Below, one piece after another: positions 29,571-38,810 of a DNA stretch of 64,000 nucleotides. The position numbers and the translations under genes were made by a program. A model generated the notes under the pieces. That model saw only the letters and a program-made list of their open reading frames with translations. It did not search any database and was not told the DNA's origin. Origin of the DNA: DATAOG01 sp963840925 (GTDB lineage: Bacteria; Pseudomonadota; Alphaproteobacteria; Geminicoccales; Geminicoccaceae); the NCBI GenBank assembly GCA_963840925.1, contig CAWJAY010000019.1, forward strand, positions 39,478 through 103,477, in the 5' to 3' direction. The number at the start of each line of letters is the position of its first letter. The stretch's first letter is position 1.

Positions 29571-29902
29571 GCTGGCGAGTTGGATCGCGTCAGCGCTCCG
29601 GCATATGGTAGTATCGCGGCGTTCAGCGGGAGTGCGGCCGTGCGGTTCTATAACTTCGCGATCGTGATCGAGAAGGAAGCGGAGGATAAGGGCTGCAGCG
29701 CCTACAGCCCGAGCCTGCCTGGCTGTTTCAGTAATGGCCGGACGATCGAGGAGACCAAGCGCAACATGCGCGAGGCCATCCAGCAGCACGTCGAGACACT
29801 GCTGGCCCATGGCGAGCCCGTGCCGCAGAACGAGCGGCTGGTCCACCTGCTCGGCCAACGCTAATCGTCCGCGGCCTGACGCTGGGAGCGATCAAGGGCT
29901 GA
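29520..29902 (+). repeat. Duplicated permease 3' end flanking hicB
   Basis: Bases 29520-29570 (end of the MalG-like gene) and 29852-29902 match over about 50 bases with roughly nine differences. Shared blocks include TCGTCCGCGGCCTGAC and TCAAGGGCTGA. The second copy begins inside the 3' end of hicB, whose stop TAA is formed where the permease reads TAC. It looks like the tail of a second, otherwise lost permease gene. Confidence 0.75.
29640..29864 (+). CDS. hicB: HicB family antitoxin-like protein, orphan
   Basis: The 74-residue protein has the HicB fold: FYNFAIVIEKE, the diagnostic YSPSLPGCFSNGRTIEETKRN, and MREAIQQHVETLLAHGEPVP. Full HicB antitoxins usually add a DNA-binding tail or partner with HicA; neither is seen. 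GTG at 29640 is preceded by GGGAG. The last residues HLLGQR match the end of the neighbouring permease (LLAQR), so the C-terminus may come from fusion to a permease remnant. The gene sits between a sugar ABC operon and a TRAP operon. Confidence 0.75.
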   Translation: MRFYNFAIVIEKEAEDKGCSAYSPSLPGCFSNGRTIEETKRNMREAIQQHVETLLAHGEPVPQNERLVHLLGQR

Positions 29903-30089
29903 GGTGCGGCGCGCGCCCGAGCGGGTCAACAGCTGGAAGAGACCCGCGCGAGCCGCTCCGACCGGCAGGTCACCGACTGCGACGCAAGGTGGCGGCGCGG
30001 GCCGGGATCGCGGCTTGACAGGGTTGGCGAAGGCACTGACATTCGCCTGCGAGCCGTGAACAGGGAACGACTTTCCGGGAGGCATCGAG

Positions 30090-31200
30090 ATGCAGGCACT
30101 CGTTGGGCGTGCCGCGGCGGCCGCCGTGGCGGTTCTGGTGGTCGGGCTGGCCGCTGCGCCGTCGCCGGCGTCGGCGGTGACGCTGCAGATGCAGGCCGCG
30201 TGGCCGGCCTCGCAGACCCTTTACGAAAACTTCCTGATGTTCGCCGAGCGGGTCGACAAGCTGTCGGGCGGCCGGCTGCAAGATCGAGACCATGCCGGCC
30301 GGCACGGTCGTGCCGCCGTTCGAGGTGCTGGACGCCACCAACAAAGGGGTGATCGACGGCGCTCACGCCTGGGCGGGCTATTGGCAGGGCAAGAACAAGA
30401 CCGCTATCCTATTTCACTGGCGGGCCGGGCGGCACGTTCGGCATGGACTACATCGACTATATGGGCTGGATCTACGAGGGCGGCGGGTTCGAGCTGTACC
30501 AGGAGTTCTACCGCGACGTCCTCAAGCTCAATGTCATCGCGATCCCGATCCTGCCCTCGGGCCCCCAGGCTTTCGGCTGGTTCAAGAATCCGATCAAGAG
30601 CCTGGAGGACTTGAAGGGCATGAAGTGCCGGGAGACCGGCATCGCCGCCGAGGTGTTCACCCGCATGGGCATGAGCGTGGTCAACATGCCGGGCGGCGAG
30701 ATCATGCCGGCGGCCGATCGCGGGGTGATCGACTGCGCCGAATGGGTTGGCGGCGTCGAGGACCTGCGCTTCGGCTTCCATAACATCTGGAAGTATCATT
30801 ACACGCCGGGCATCCACGAGAGCGTCACGGTCGGCGAGCTGTTGATCAATGGCGAGGTCTGGGACGGCCTCGAGCCCGATCTCCAGGAGATCGTCAAGAG
30901 CGCTGCGACCGAGACTTTCATCCGCTGGTGGGCGCGCTGGCAGAAGCAGAATGCCGATGCGCTCAAGGAGCTGCAGGAAGAGCACGGCGTGCAGGTCCTG
31001 CGCACGCCCGGACGATATCCTGATCGCGTTCCTCAAGACCTGGGACGAGATCGCCGCCGAGCAGGCTGCGCAGGATCCGTTCTTCAAGGAAGTGCTCGAA
31101 TTCGAAGCGGGCCTACGCCAGCGTCGTGGTGCCAGCGAAGCAGGTCATGTTCCTGCCCTACTCCTTCGCCGCCGATTACTACTGGGGCAAGACGAACTGA
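30090..31200 (+). CDS. dctP: TRAP transporter substrate-binding protein DctP, frameshifted
   Basis: A Sec signal peptide (AAAVAVLVVGLAAAPSPASA) precedes a DctP domain. Segments in order and in different frames are TLQMQAAWPASQTLYENF, TVVPPFEVLDATNKGVIDGA, FGMDYIDYMGWIYEGGG, and a long clean stretch with MKCRETGIAAEVFTRMG (the conserved substrate-carboxylate Arg) and GVIDCAEWVGG. The end is VPAKQVMFLPYSFAADYYW. Four indels are needed. The mature protein binds an organic anion in the periplasm for the DctQ/DctM pair downstream. GGGAGGCATCGAG supports the start. Confidence 0.9.
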
Positions 31201-31220
31201 TCGACGAGCTCTAGCTCGCA

Positions 31221-31240
31221 CGCGGCCTGCGCAGGCCGCG
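31221..31240. promoter_or_regulatory. 20-bp perfect palindrome between dctP and dctQ
   Basis: CGCGGCCTGCGCAGGCCGCG reads the same on both strands. In RNA it would form a strong GC stem directly after the dctP stop. Such intercistronic hairpins often stabilise the upstream message or attenuate downstream genes, fitting the need for more binding protein than permease. No T-run follows, so it is not a classic terminator. Confidence 0.6.
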
Positions 31241-31291
31241 GAGATGATGCGGCCTGCGTCGCCGCTCCCGGCCGCCTGAGGAGACGCTGTC

Positions 31292-31844
31292 ATGGCGGAA
31301 CCGTCACCGGTCCTGCTCGGGACCATCCGCGCCATCGACGCCTTTACCTCCTGGTCCGGCAAGCTGATCGCCTGGCTCATCCTGCCGCTCGTCGTCGCCG
31401 TGACCTATGAGGTCTTCGCGCGCTACCTGTTCCACGCGCCGACGATCTGGTCTTACGACCTCACCTACATGCTGTGCGGCACGCTGTTCATGCTCGGCAC
31501 GGCCTATGCGCTTCGCCGCGGCGCCCACATCCGCACCGACGTCTTCTGGGATACGCTACTCGGTACGGACCAAGGGCCTGGTCGACGCGACGGCCTATCT
31601 TCTGTTCTTCTTCCCCGGCATCCTGCTCCTTCTGTTCGCGAGCCTGGACGAAGCCTACTACAGCTGGCAGATCGCCGAGCGCTCGGAGCAGACCGCTTGG
31701 CAACCGGTCCTCTACCCGTTCAAGGCGGCGGTCCCGCTCGCGGCGATGCTCTTGCTGATCCAGGGCGTGGCCGAGCTCCTGAAGAGCCTGTACGCCGCGC
31801 GCACCGGCGTGCCGATCGAGCGGCCGGAGACGCACGTCGTATGA
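31292..31844 (+). CDS. dctQ: TRAP transporter small permease DctQ, one frameshift
   Basis: The protein of about 183 residues has four membrane segments: LIAWLILPLVVAVTYEVFARY with the typical ARYLFHAPTIWSYDLTYML, then LFMLGTAYALRRGAHIRTD, LLFFFPGILLLLFAS and VPLAAMLLLIQGVAELLKSL. One indel near 31558 splits it. It overlaps dctM in an ATGA junction. With DctM it forms the sodium-driven TRAP membrane complex served by the DctP upstream. Confidence 0.9.
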
Positions 31845-33163
31845 CCGGGCTGGAGTTGCTCGGCCTGGTCATGCTCGTCCTGCTCCTGGGCGTCATCTTC
31901 ATCGGTTTCCCGATCGCCTTCACGCTTCTGTTCCTCGCCTTCGTCTTCGGCTTCATGGGCCTCGGGCCGCGGGTGTTCGACCTCGCCTACTTCCAGATCA
32001 TCGGCCTGATGAAGGAGGAGGTGCTGGCGGCCGTGCCGCTGTTCATCTTCATGGGCTACGTGACGGAGCAGGCCGGCCTGATGGAGCGGCTGTTCCGCGC
32101 TTTCCGCGACGTGTTGGCGCCGGTGCGGGGCGCTTTGTTCCTGGTCGTGATCCTGACCGCCACGGTGTTCGCCATGGCGACCGGCATCGTCGGCGCGGCG
32201 GTGACGGTGCTCGGCATCATGGCCGCGCCGATCATGATCAAGAGCGGCTACGACCCAAAGATTTCGCGGGCGCGATCGCCGCAGGCGGCACGCTCGGCAT
32301 CCTGGTCCCGCCGATCGTGATGCTGGTCGTCATGGGCCCGGTGATCGGCGTGTCGGTCGCCCAGCTCTACGCCGCCGCGTTCGGGCCCGGCTTCCTGCTC
32401 GCCGACGCTCTACATCTTCTACTGCCTTGGCCGGAGCTTCATGAACCCGCGGCTCGGCCCGCCGGTGCCGGTGGAGGAGCGGGTCCATTCGGCGGCGACC
32501 ATCACGCGCGAGGTCGTCGTCGGCGTCGTGCCGCTCGCGCTGCTGATCACCGCGACGCTGGGATCGATCCTCGGCGGGCTGGCGACGCCGACCGAGGCCG
32601 CCGGCATGGGTGCGACCGGCGCGCTGATCCTGGCCTTTCTCTACCGCCGGCTGACCTTCGACGCTCTCAAAGGTGCGGTGTTCAGCACGATGACGACCTC
32701 GAGCATGGTGCTGTTCCTGGCGGTCGCCTCGAACGTGTTCGGCGCGGTGTTCGCCCGCCTCGGCACCGCGAGCCTGATCACCGAGACCCTGCTCGCCCTG
32801 CCGCTGCCGCCGTTCGCCATGCTCCTCCTAGTCATGGCGCTGATCTTCCTGATGGGCTGGCCGTTCGAGTGGCCGGCGATCATTCTGGTGTTCCTGCCGA
32901 TCCTCTATCCGGTGATCCAGGCGCTGGATTTCGACCCGCTCTGGTTCGGCACGCTGGTCGCGGTCAACCTGCAGACCGCCTTCCTTTCGCCGCCGGTGGC
33001 GATGTCGGCCTACTACCTCAAGCAGGTCGTGCCCAGCTGGAGCCTGGCCACGATCTACCGCGGCATGACCGACTTCATGGTCATCCAGGTCATCGGTCTT
33101 CTGCTGGTCATGCTGTTCCCCGAAATCGCGTTCTGGTTTCCGGCCTATCTGTTCGGCGATTGA
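31841..33163 (+). CDS. dctM: TRAP transporter large permease DctM, frameshifted
   Basis: The protein of about 440 residues is rich in membrane helices. It shows VLLLGVIFIGFPIAFTLLFL, the conserved VPLFIFMGYVTEQAG, FAMATGIVGAAVTVLGIMAAP, then after a shift IAAGGTLGILVPPIVMLVV (the GGTLGIL...PPS-type motif). The second half is clean and has GGLATPTEAAGMGATGAL and NLQTAFLSPPVAMSAYYL. Indels lie near 32262 and 32405. DctM carries the elevator transport domain. The gene is third in dctP-dctQ-dctM. Confidence 0.92.
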
Positions 33164-33351
33164 CCGGTCGCTCGGCTTGCCGTGCTAACGGAGCGGTTGC
33201 GGTTGCCGGGCCCGTGCGTCGTGCGTCCAGCTCGCAGCGGACCTTGCGCTCGGCGCTCGCGGTGCGGGCCCGCTTGGGCTACAGTCGCGATGCCGACCGG
33301 GGTCGTCGATCCGGGGTCGGTCGAACCACGAAGCATGAGGGAGGTCACCTG

Positions 33352-34380
33352 ATGGGCAGACAGTCTCGGCTCGGCCGGCACCCGCCGCGGTTGGCGCTCG
33401 CGCTCGCGGTCGCGCTCGGCGCCGGCGCAGCGCAGGCGGAGAGCTTCACGCTCGGCTATTCGGTCGGCTTCCTGACCGATCCGTTCCAGGCGATCCAGGT
33501 CGACCTGACGATGGCCGCAGGCCGAGAAGGCCGGCCTCAAGACGCTGCCGGTCGCCAACGCCAACGGCGATCCCGGCAAGCAGATCACCGATTTCCACAA
33601 CCTGATCGCGCAGGGTGCGCAGGGCATCATCGTCGTGCCGACCGACAGCGATGCGATCGTGCCGGCGCTGACCTACGCCGCCGACCAGGACGTGCCGGTG
33701 GTCGCGATCGACATCGGCCCGGCCGGCGGCAAGGTCGGCGATGATCGTGCGCGCCGACAACATCCGCATGGGCGCGGACGCCTGCCAGGCAGATGGGCGA
33801 GGCGCTCGGCGGCAAGGGCACCGTGCTGTCGATGATGGGCGACCAGGCGACCACCAACGGCCGCGACCGCACCAGCGGGCTTCAACGCCTGCATGCAGGA
33901 GAGCTTTCCCGAGATCAACGGTGATCGAGCAGCCGACCTACTGGAAGACCGACCGCGCCACCTCGGTCGCGCAGACCGTGGTGACCTCGACGCCCGATCT
34001 TGCCGGGATCTACATGCAGAGCGATGCGGTGATGCTCGCGGGCGTGCTCAGCGTGCTCAAGAGCGCCGGCAGAGCTGAAGGCGGTCGGCGAGCCGGCCAC
34101 CTCTACCTGATCAGCATCGACGGCACGCCGTTCGCGCTGAAGAAGATCCGCGAGGGCTGGCTCGACGCCGCGATCTCGCAGCCGCTCGACCTCTACGTCA
34201 AGTATGGCCTTGCCTACCTGCAGGACGCGGTCGCCGGCAAGACGTTCGCACAAGGGCCGACCGATCACGACAGCCGGATCGACGAGCTCAACGGCAATCC
34301 GATGGACCTGCTGCCGGCGCCGATGGTGACCAAGGCCAACGTCGACGACCACGACGCTCTGGGGCAACCAGGTCAAATAG
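33352..34380 (+). CDS. Ribose-type sugar ABC transporter binding protein, heavily frameshifted
   Basis: A signal peptide (LALALAVALGAGAAQA) leads into a family 4 periplasmic binding protein: FTLGYSVGFLTDPFQAIQVD, ITDFHNLIAQGAQGIIVVPT, VPVVAIDIGPAGG, KGTVLSMMGDQATTNGRDR, IEQPTYWKTDRATSVAQT and GHLYLISIDGTPFALKKI. At least six single extra bases break the frame, roughly one per 100-150 bases in the middle. GAGGGAGGTCACCTG is a strong ribosome-binding site. It is the first gene of a binding protein-ATPase-permease operon for a pentose or related sugar. Confidence 0.85.
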
Positions 34381-34385
34381 CGGCG

Positions 34386-35972
34386 ATGCCGGCATCGCCA
34401 GCCAGCGCCGGCGAGCCGGCGGCGGCGCACGCGGAGCCGGACGGTGCCGCCGCGGCCGCACCGCCGGTCGCCGAGGCGATCGGCGTCTCGAAGCGCTTCG
34501 GCGCGAGCCAGGCGCTCGAGCGACGTCTCGCTCGTCGATCCCGGCGGGCGACTCGCGGGCGCTGGTCGGGCGCAACGGCGCCGGCAAGTCGACGCTGGTC
34601 GCCGTGCTGACCGGCCTGCTGGCGCCCGATGCCGGCCAGGTCCGCCTCGCCGGCGCGGACGCGCCCAGCCTCGCCGACCGCCAGCGATGGCGCGAGCGGG
34701 TCGCCTGCGTCTACCAGAAGTCGACCGTCATCCCGACGCTGACGGTCGCCGAGAACCTGTTCCTCAACGCCCAGCCGACCGTCGGCGCGCGGCTGGATCG
34801 CCTGGCCCGCGCTGCGCCGCCAGGCCGAGCAGGTGCTGGCCGACTGGGGCCTCGAGGTCGACGTCGACCTGGATGCCGCCCGGCTCACGGTCGAGCAGCG
34901 CCAGATCGTCGAGATCGCCCGCGCGCTGCTGCAGGGCACCCGCTTCATCATCCTGGACGAGCCGACCGCGCAGCTCGAGGCCCGCGAGGTCGCCCGCCTG
35001 TTCGAGCGGATCGTCCGGCTGCAGCAGGGCGGCGTCACCTTCCTCTACATCTCGCACCACCTCGAGGAGATCTACGAGGTCTGCCGCAGCGTGACCGTGC
35101 TGCGCGACGGCCAGGTGGTGGCCAACGCGCCGCTCGCCGAGATGCCGAAGGACCGCGTGGTCGCGGCGATGGTCGGCGGCGCGGTCCGCGGGCGCCAGCG
35201 CGACCGGGCCGCCGGCCGCCCGCGGCCCGGCGACTGCGGCGCATCGCCCTGCCTGGAGGTGCGCGGGCTCTGCATCGACGGCGCGGCGCTCGACGTCGAC
35301 TTCGCGGTCGCGGCCGGCGAGTGCGTCGGGCTCGCCGGCCTCGCGGGCTCGGGCAAGGAGCGAGGTCGGCGATGCGATCGCCGGGCTGGTGACCGCCCGT
35401 CTGCGGGCGAGATCAAGGTCGCGCGGCACGCCGTTGCGTCCGGGGCGACGTCGCCGATGCCCGGCGCAAGGGCGTCGGCTACGTGCCGCGCGACCGGCAT
35501 CGGCCGCGGCATCGTCCCGCAGCTCTCGCTCGCCGAGAACCTGACGATGCACGATCACCGAGCGGCTCGGCCCGGCGGGCCTCGTCCGTCCGGCCGCGCG
35601 CGACCGCGAGGCCGCACGCCTGATCCGACGCGCTCGAGATCGTCGCCGCCGTCGACCGAGCAGCCGATCGCCGAGCTGAGCGGCGGCAATCAGCAGAAGG
35701 CGGTCATGGGCCGGGCGCTCGCCTCCGAGCCCAAGGCTGCTCGTGCTCGACGCATCCGACCCAGGGCGTCGACATCGCCTCGAAGGAGGCGCTGTTCGCG
35801 ATCGTGGAGCAGGCGCGCGCAGGCGGGCACGGGCGTGCTGGTCGTCTCGGACGATCTCGACGAGCTGGTCGGTCTGCGACCGGGTGCTGGTGATCTTCCG
35901 CGGCCGGCTGGTCGCCGAGTTCGGCGCCGGCTGGCAGGACGCACGAGCTCGTGGCCGCGATCGAGGGGGTAG
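34386..35972 (+). CDS. Ribose-type sugar ABC transporter ATP-binding protein, heavily frameshifted
   Basis: Two fused ABC domains are visible. The first has Walker A in VGRNGAGKSTL, Q-loop VYQKSTVIPTLTV, signature LTVEQRQIVEIARALL, Walker B FIILDEPTAQLEA and H-loop ISHHLEEIYEV. The second has a degenerate Walker A (GLAGSGKE), signature AELSGGNQQKAVMGRALA and GVLVVSDDLDELV. This double-domain, one-degenerate-site layout defines RbsA/XylG-type ATPases. At least six indels occur, and the exact stop at the border with the permease is uncertain. Confidence 0.85.
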
Positions 35973-35973
35973 G

Positions 35974-37018
35974 GTGGCGGCTGAGGCAGCGCGAGCGTCG
36001 GCACGCGGCCGGGCCGGCGTCGGCGAGGGTCTCGCGCCGGGCGCGTCGGCGTTCCGCGTTCCGCGAGCTGACGCTTATTGCCGGCCATCGTGCTCGCGAT
36101 CATCGTCGGCGCGCTTGGTCAGCGACGCCTTCCTGACCACCAACAACTTCCTCAACATCCTGCAGCAGTCGTCCGAGCTGTCGATGCTGGTGATCGCCGA
36201 GTCGCTGATCCTGATCGCCGGCAAGTTCGACCTGTCGCTGGAATCGGTGGTCGGCCTGGCGCCGATGCTGGCCGCCTGGCTGATCGTCGACCGAGACGAC
36301 CTTCGGCGGCTCGGGCCTCGGGCTGAACGTCTGGCTCGCGATCGCGCGTGCTGTTCGCGACCGGCGCGCTGGTCGGCGCGCTCAACGGCTTCCTGATCGT
36401 CCGGCTGCGGCTCAACGCGTTCATCGTCACGCTCGCGATGCTGATCCTGCTGCGCGGCGTCACGCTCGGCATCACCAACGGCAAGACGCTGTTCGACCTG
36501 CCGCGACGCCTTCCTCTATCTGGGCTCGGCCAAGTGGCTGGGCGTGCCGGTCTCGATCTGGATCGCGGGCGTCCTCTACCTCGCTGGTCGGCCTGTTCCT
36601 GCGCTACCACCGCACCGGCCGCGCGATCTACGCGATCGGCGGCAATCGCCGAGGCGGCGCGCGCCGCCGGCATCCGGGTCGAGCGGATCACCTGGGGCCT
36701 CTACGTCGTGGGCGGCCTGCTGGCCGCGCTCGCCGGGCTGATGCTGACCGGCCGGATCGCCTCGGTGGTCGCGAGCCAGGGCCAGAACATGATCTTCTAC
36801 GTGTTCGCCGCGGCCGTGATCGGCGGCATCAGCCTGAACGGCGGCCGCGGCCGCCTGCTCGGCGCGCTGACCGGCGTGCTGCTGCTCGGCATCCTGCAGA
36901 ACGTGCTGACGCTGTCGCAGATCGCCGGCGTTCTGGATCGATGCCGCCTACGGCGCTGATCATCCTGATCGCGCTGATCCTCGCCCGGGTCACCGCCGGC
37001 GCCGCGCGCGAGGCGTGA
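35974..37018 (+). CDS. Ribose-type sugar ABC transporter permease, heavily frameshifted
   Basis: Segments typical of RbsC/XylH permeases appear in alternating frames: DAFLTTNNFLNILQQSSELS, LVIAESLILIAGKFDLSLES, NAFIVTLAMLILLRGVTLG, then a clean run GLYVVGGLLAALAGLMLTGR, FYVFAAAVIGGISLNGGRGR and GVLLLGILQNVLTL, ending IILIALILARVTAG. Several indels interrupt the first half and one lies near 36935. The start is uncertain; the GTG at 35974 is the first reasonable codon after the ATPase. Confidence 0.82.
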
Positions 37019-37039
37019 AACATCGGTCGGGGGCCGAGC

Positions 37040-38410
37040 ATGACCGCCACCTGCCCGCAGCCCCACCGGGACTTTGCTGACGCCCCGGTTTCCCGGCCCG
37101 AGCCCCATCCACGGCGAGGCCGCCTCCTCCATGATGGTCAACCACAACCAGCGGGCAGCATCGTGCTCGACCTCGAGGCCGAGGCGTTCGCTGCCGAGGG
37201 CGCGGTCGTGCTCGGCGCGCCTCTGGGCCCGGACGGACGAGTGATCGAATCGCTGCGCGGCAACGACGTCTTCGAGTTCGCCGGTCACCTTCTCGTGATC
37301 CCGCGGACGCAACCGCGATTGTTCTTGCTCAACGAGACTGCCCGGCGAGTTTGGCAAACCCTCGACGACGGCGCGTCGATCGAGCAGGCGGTCGAACGGC
37401 TCGCGGCGCACTATGGCCTGCCCCTTGCCCAGGTCCGCGCCGATGTCGAGGCGATCGTGGCCGAATGGCGGGCGCAGGATCTGTTGACCAGCGAGTGTCC
37501 TCGGCAGTCTTCAGACGATGCGGCCGCGATCGGTGGCGGCGCTCCCCCACCGCGCGCCCGCCGCCTGCACGCGGAACGGATCTACCGGCTGTGCGGTCAC
37601 CCGATCCGGGTCCGCTTCGGCAGTCCCGTGACCGAGCAACTGTTCCATCCGGCTGCCGCCCATACGGCAGCACCCGGGAGCGCAGCCGCGGATGTCATCG
37701 ACTTCGTGCAGGACGGGCCAGGCTTCGTCGTGACCTGCAACGGCTGCGACGTCGAGCGCGCGGAGCAGGCCGAGCAGGCGCTCGGGATCGTCCACGGCCG
37801 GATCCTCGAGCTCAGCTATCCCGATGCCGAATGGCTCGCGGTCATGCACGCCGGGGCGGTCGGGGACGAGCGCGCCGCCGTGGTCATGGCCGGGGCGAGC
37901 GGCAGCGGCAAGAGCACGCTGACCGCGGCGCTGGTCCATGCCGGGCTCTGCTACCTGGGCGACGATATCGCACCGCTCGACCATTCATTGCGGCTCCGGC
38001 CGATGCCGACCGGCATCGGCCTGAAGCAGGGCAGCTGGTCCGTGCTGGCCTCGCGCTACCCAGAGCTGGCGAGCCTGCCGGTTCATCTTGGCGGGCGCCG
38101 CTATCTGCCGGTGCCGGAGCAACGGTACGCGCCATTCGGGGGGCTGCCGGTCAAGTGCCTGGTCTTTCCGCGTTATTGTGCCGACGAGCGGACGACGCTG
38201 CGCCCGCTGTCGTCGATTCAGAAGCTCGAGCGCCTGACCCATGCCCGGTCCTGGTTGTCGCTTGACCGTCGCCGGTTTAGTGTTACTCTCGGCTGGCTGG
38301 AACAGATGCCAGGATACGAACTGAGCCACGCCTCGCTCGAAGACGGCGTGCGCTCGATCAAATGGTTGTTGAGCCGTGAGCGCCTCGACCCCGGCCTGTT
38401 CCTGGATTGA
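37040..38410 (+). CDS. PqqD-like (RRE) and HPr kinase-like fusion protein
   Basis: The 456-residue protein joins two parts. Residues about 75-150 form a PqqD-like winged-helix domain (FLLNETARRVWQTLDDGA, VERLAAHYGL, VEAIVAEWRAQDLL), the fold that binds leader peptides in RiPP pathways. Residues about 175-450 resemble HPr kinase-like proteins, with a P-loop in MAGASGSGKSTLTAALVHAG and LGDDIAPLDHSLRLRPMPTGI as the Walker B region. It should bind a peptide and use ATP or GTP, perhaps phosphorylating it. The frame is intact, unlike the transporter genes before it. A small peptide gene follows 21 bases later. Confidence 0.85.
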   Translation: MTATCPQPHRDFADAPVSRPEPHPRRGRLLHDGQPQPAGSIVLDLEAEAFAAEGAVVLGAPLGPDGRVIESLRGNDVFEFAGHLLVIPRTQPRLFLLNETARRVWQTLDDGASIEQAVERLAAHYGLPLAQVRADVEAIVAEWRAQDLLTSECPRQSSDDAAAIGGGAPPPRARRLHAERIYRLCGHPIRVRFGSPVTEQLFHPAAAHTAAPGSAAADVIDFVQDGPGFVVTCNGCDVERAEQAEQALGIVHGRILELSYPDAEWLAVMHAGAVGDERAAVVMAGASGSGKSTLTAALVHAGLCYLGDDIAPLDHSLRLRPMPTGIGLKQGSWSVLASRYPELASLPVHLGGRRYLPVPEQRYAPFGGLPVKCLVFPRYCADERTTLRPLSSIQKLERLTHARSWLSLDRRRFSVTLGWLEQMPGYELSHASLEDGVRSIKWLLSRERLDPGLFLD

Positions 38411-38431
38411 CCACTGAGTGGGGAAACGGCC

Positions 38432-38617
38432 ATGACTGAAGACAAGCGCAACGACGAGACCACGGAAGAGCGCTCGCAGCCCGAGCAGGCTCGGCGCGAA
38501 GCGCTGGCCAAGATGGGCCGGTTCGCGGCCTACACCGCCCCAGCGATGCTCGGCCTGCTCGGTGCGACCAAGGCGCGGGCAGATCCAGCTGCGCCGCCTG
38601 CTGTTCCACCCGGGTGA
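38432..38617 (+). CDS. Candidate precursor peptide, 61 residues
   Basis: A hydrophilic acidic N-terminus (MTEDKRNDETTEERSQPEQ) is followed by ARREALAKMGRFAAYTAP, a short hydrophobic stretch AMLGLLGATKARA and a Pro-rich tail DPAAPPAVPPG. It is directly downstream of the PqqD/HPr-kinase fusion. The layout fits a RiPP leader plus core, or alternatively a tiny exported peptide (RR, hydrophobic core, ARA cleavage site). A degenerate paralogous copy of its central part lies 51 bases downstream. The role is inferred from position and composition. Confidence 0.65.
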   Translation: MTEDKRNDETTEERSQPEQARREALAKMGRFAAYTAPAMLGLLGATKARADPAAPPAVPPG

Positions 38618-38668
38618 CGGCCTTAGCCGAGTTGTTCCGAGACGAGGCCGCTCAGTAGCGCCCGCAGC

Positions 38669-38767
38669 TGGACGGCCCGGCGCCAGGTCTTGGCCGAGAC
38701 GGGTTGGTTCGCCGGCTATGCTGCGCCAGTGATGCTCGGCCCGCTCGGCGCGACCCGCTGCCAGTAA
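38669..38767 (+). pseudogene. Degenerate second copy of the precursor-like peptide
   Basis: Translation in one frame gives ARRQVLAETGWFAGYAAP then VMLGPLGATRCQ and a stop. This aligns residue for residue with ARREALAKMGRFAAYTAP and AMLGLLGATKA of the intact peptide gene. An in-frame stop lies about 38630 and no start codon follows it, and the Pro-rich tail is absent. It appears to be a tandem-duplicated peptide gene that has lost its 5' end. Confidence 0.75.
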
Positions 38768-38810
38768 CGGGGGATGGTTAGGCAGTCGCAGGGCTGAGCG
38801 CGCCCACGGG

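Noticed and set aside
33352..37018. Programmed ribosomal frameshifting in the sugar ABC genes
   Set aside because: Shifts are many, lack slippery heptamers and occur equally in unrelated genes; random extra bases explain them better.
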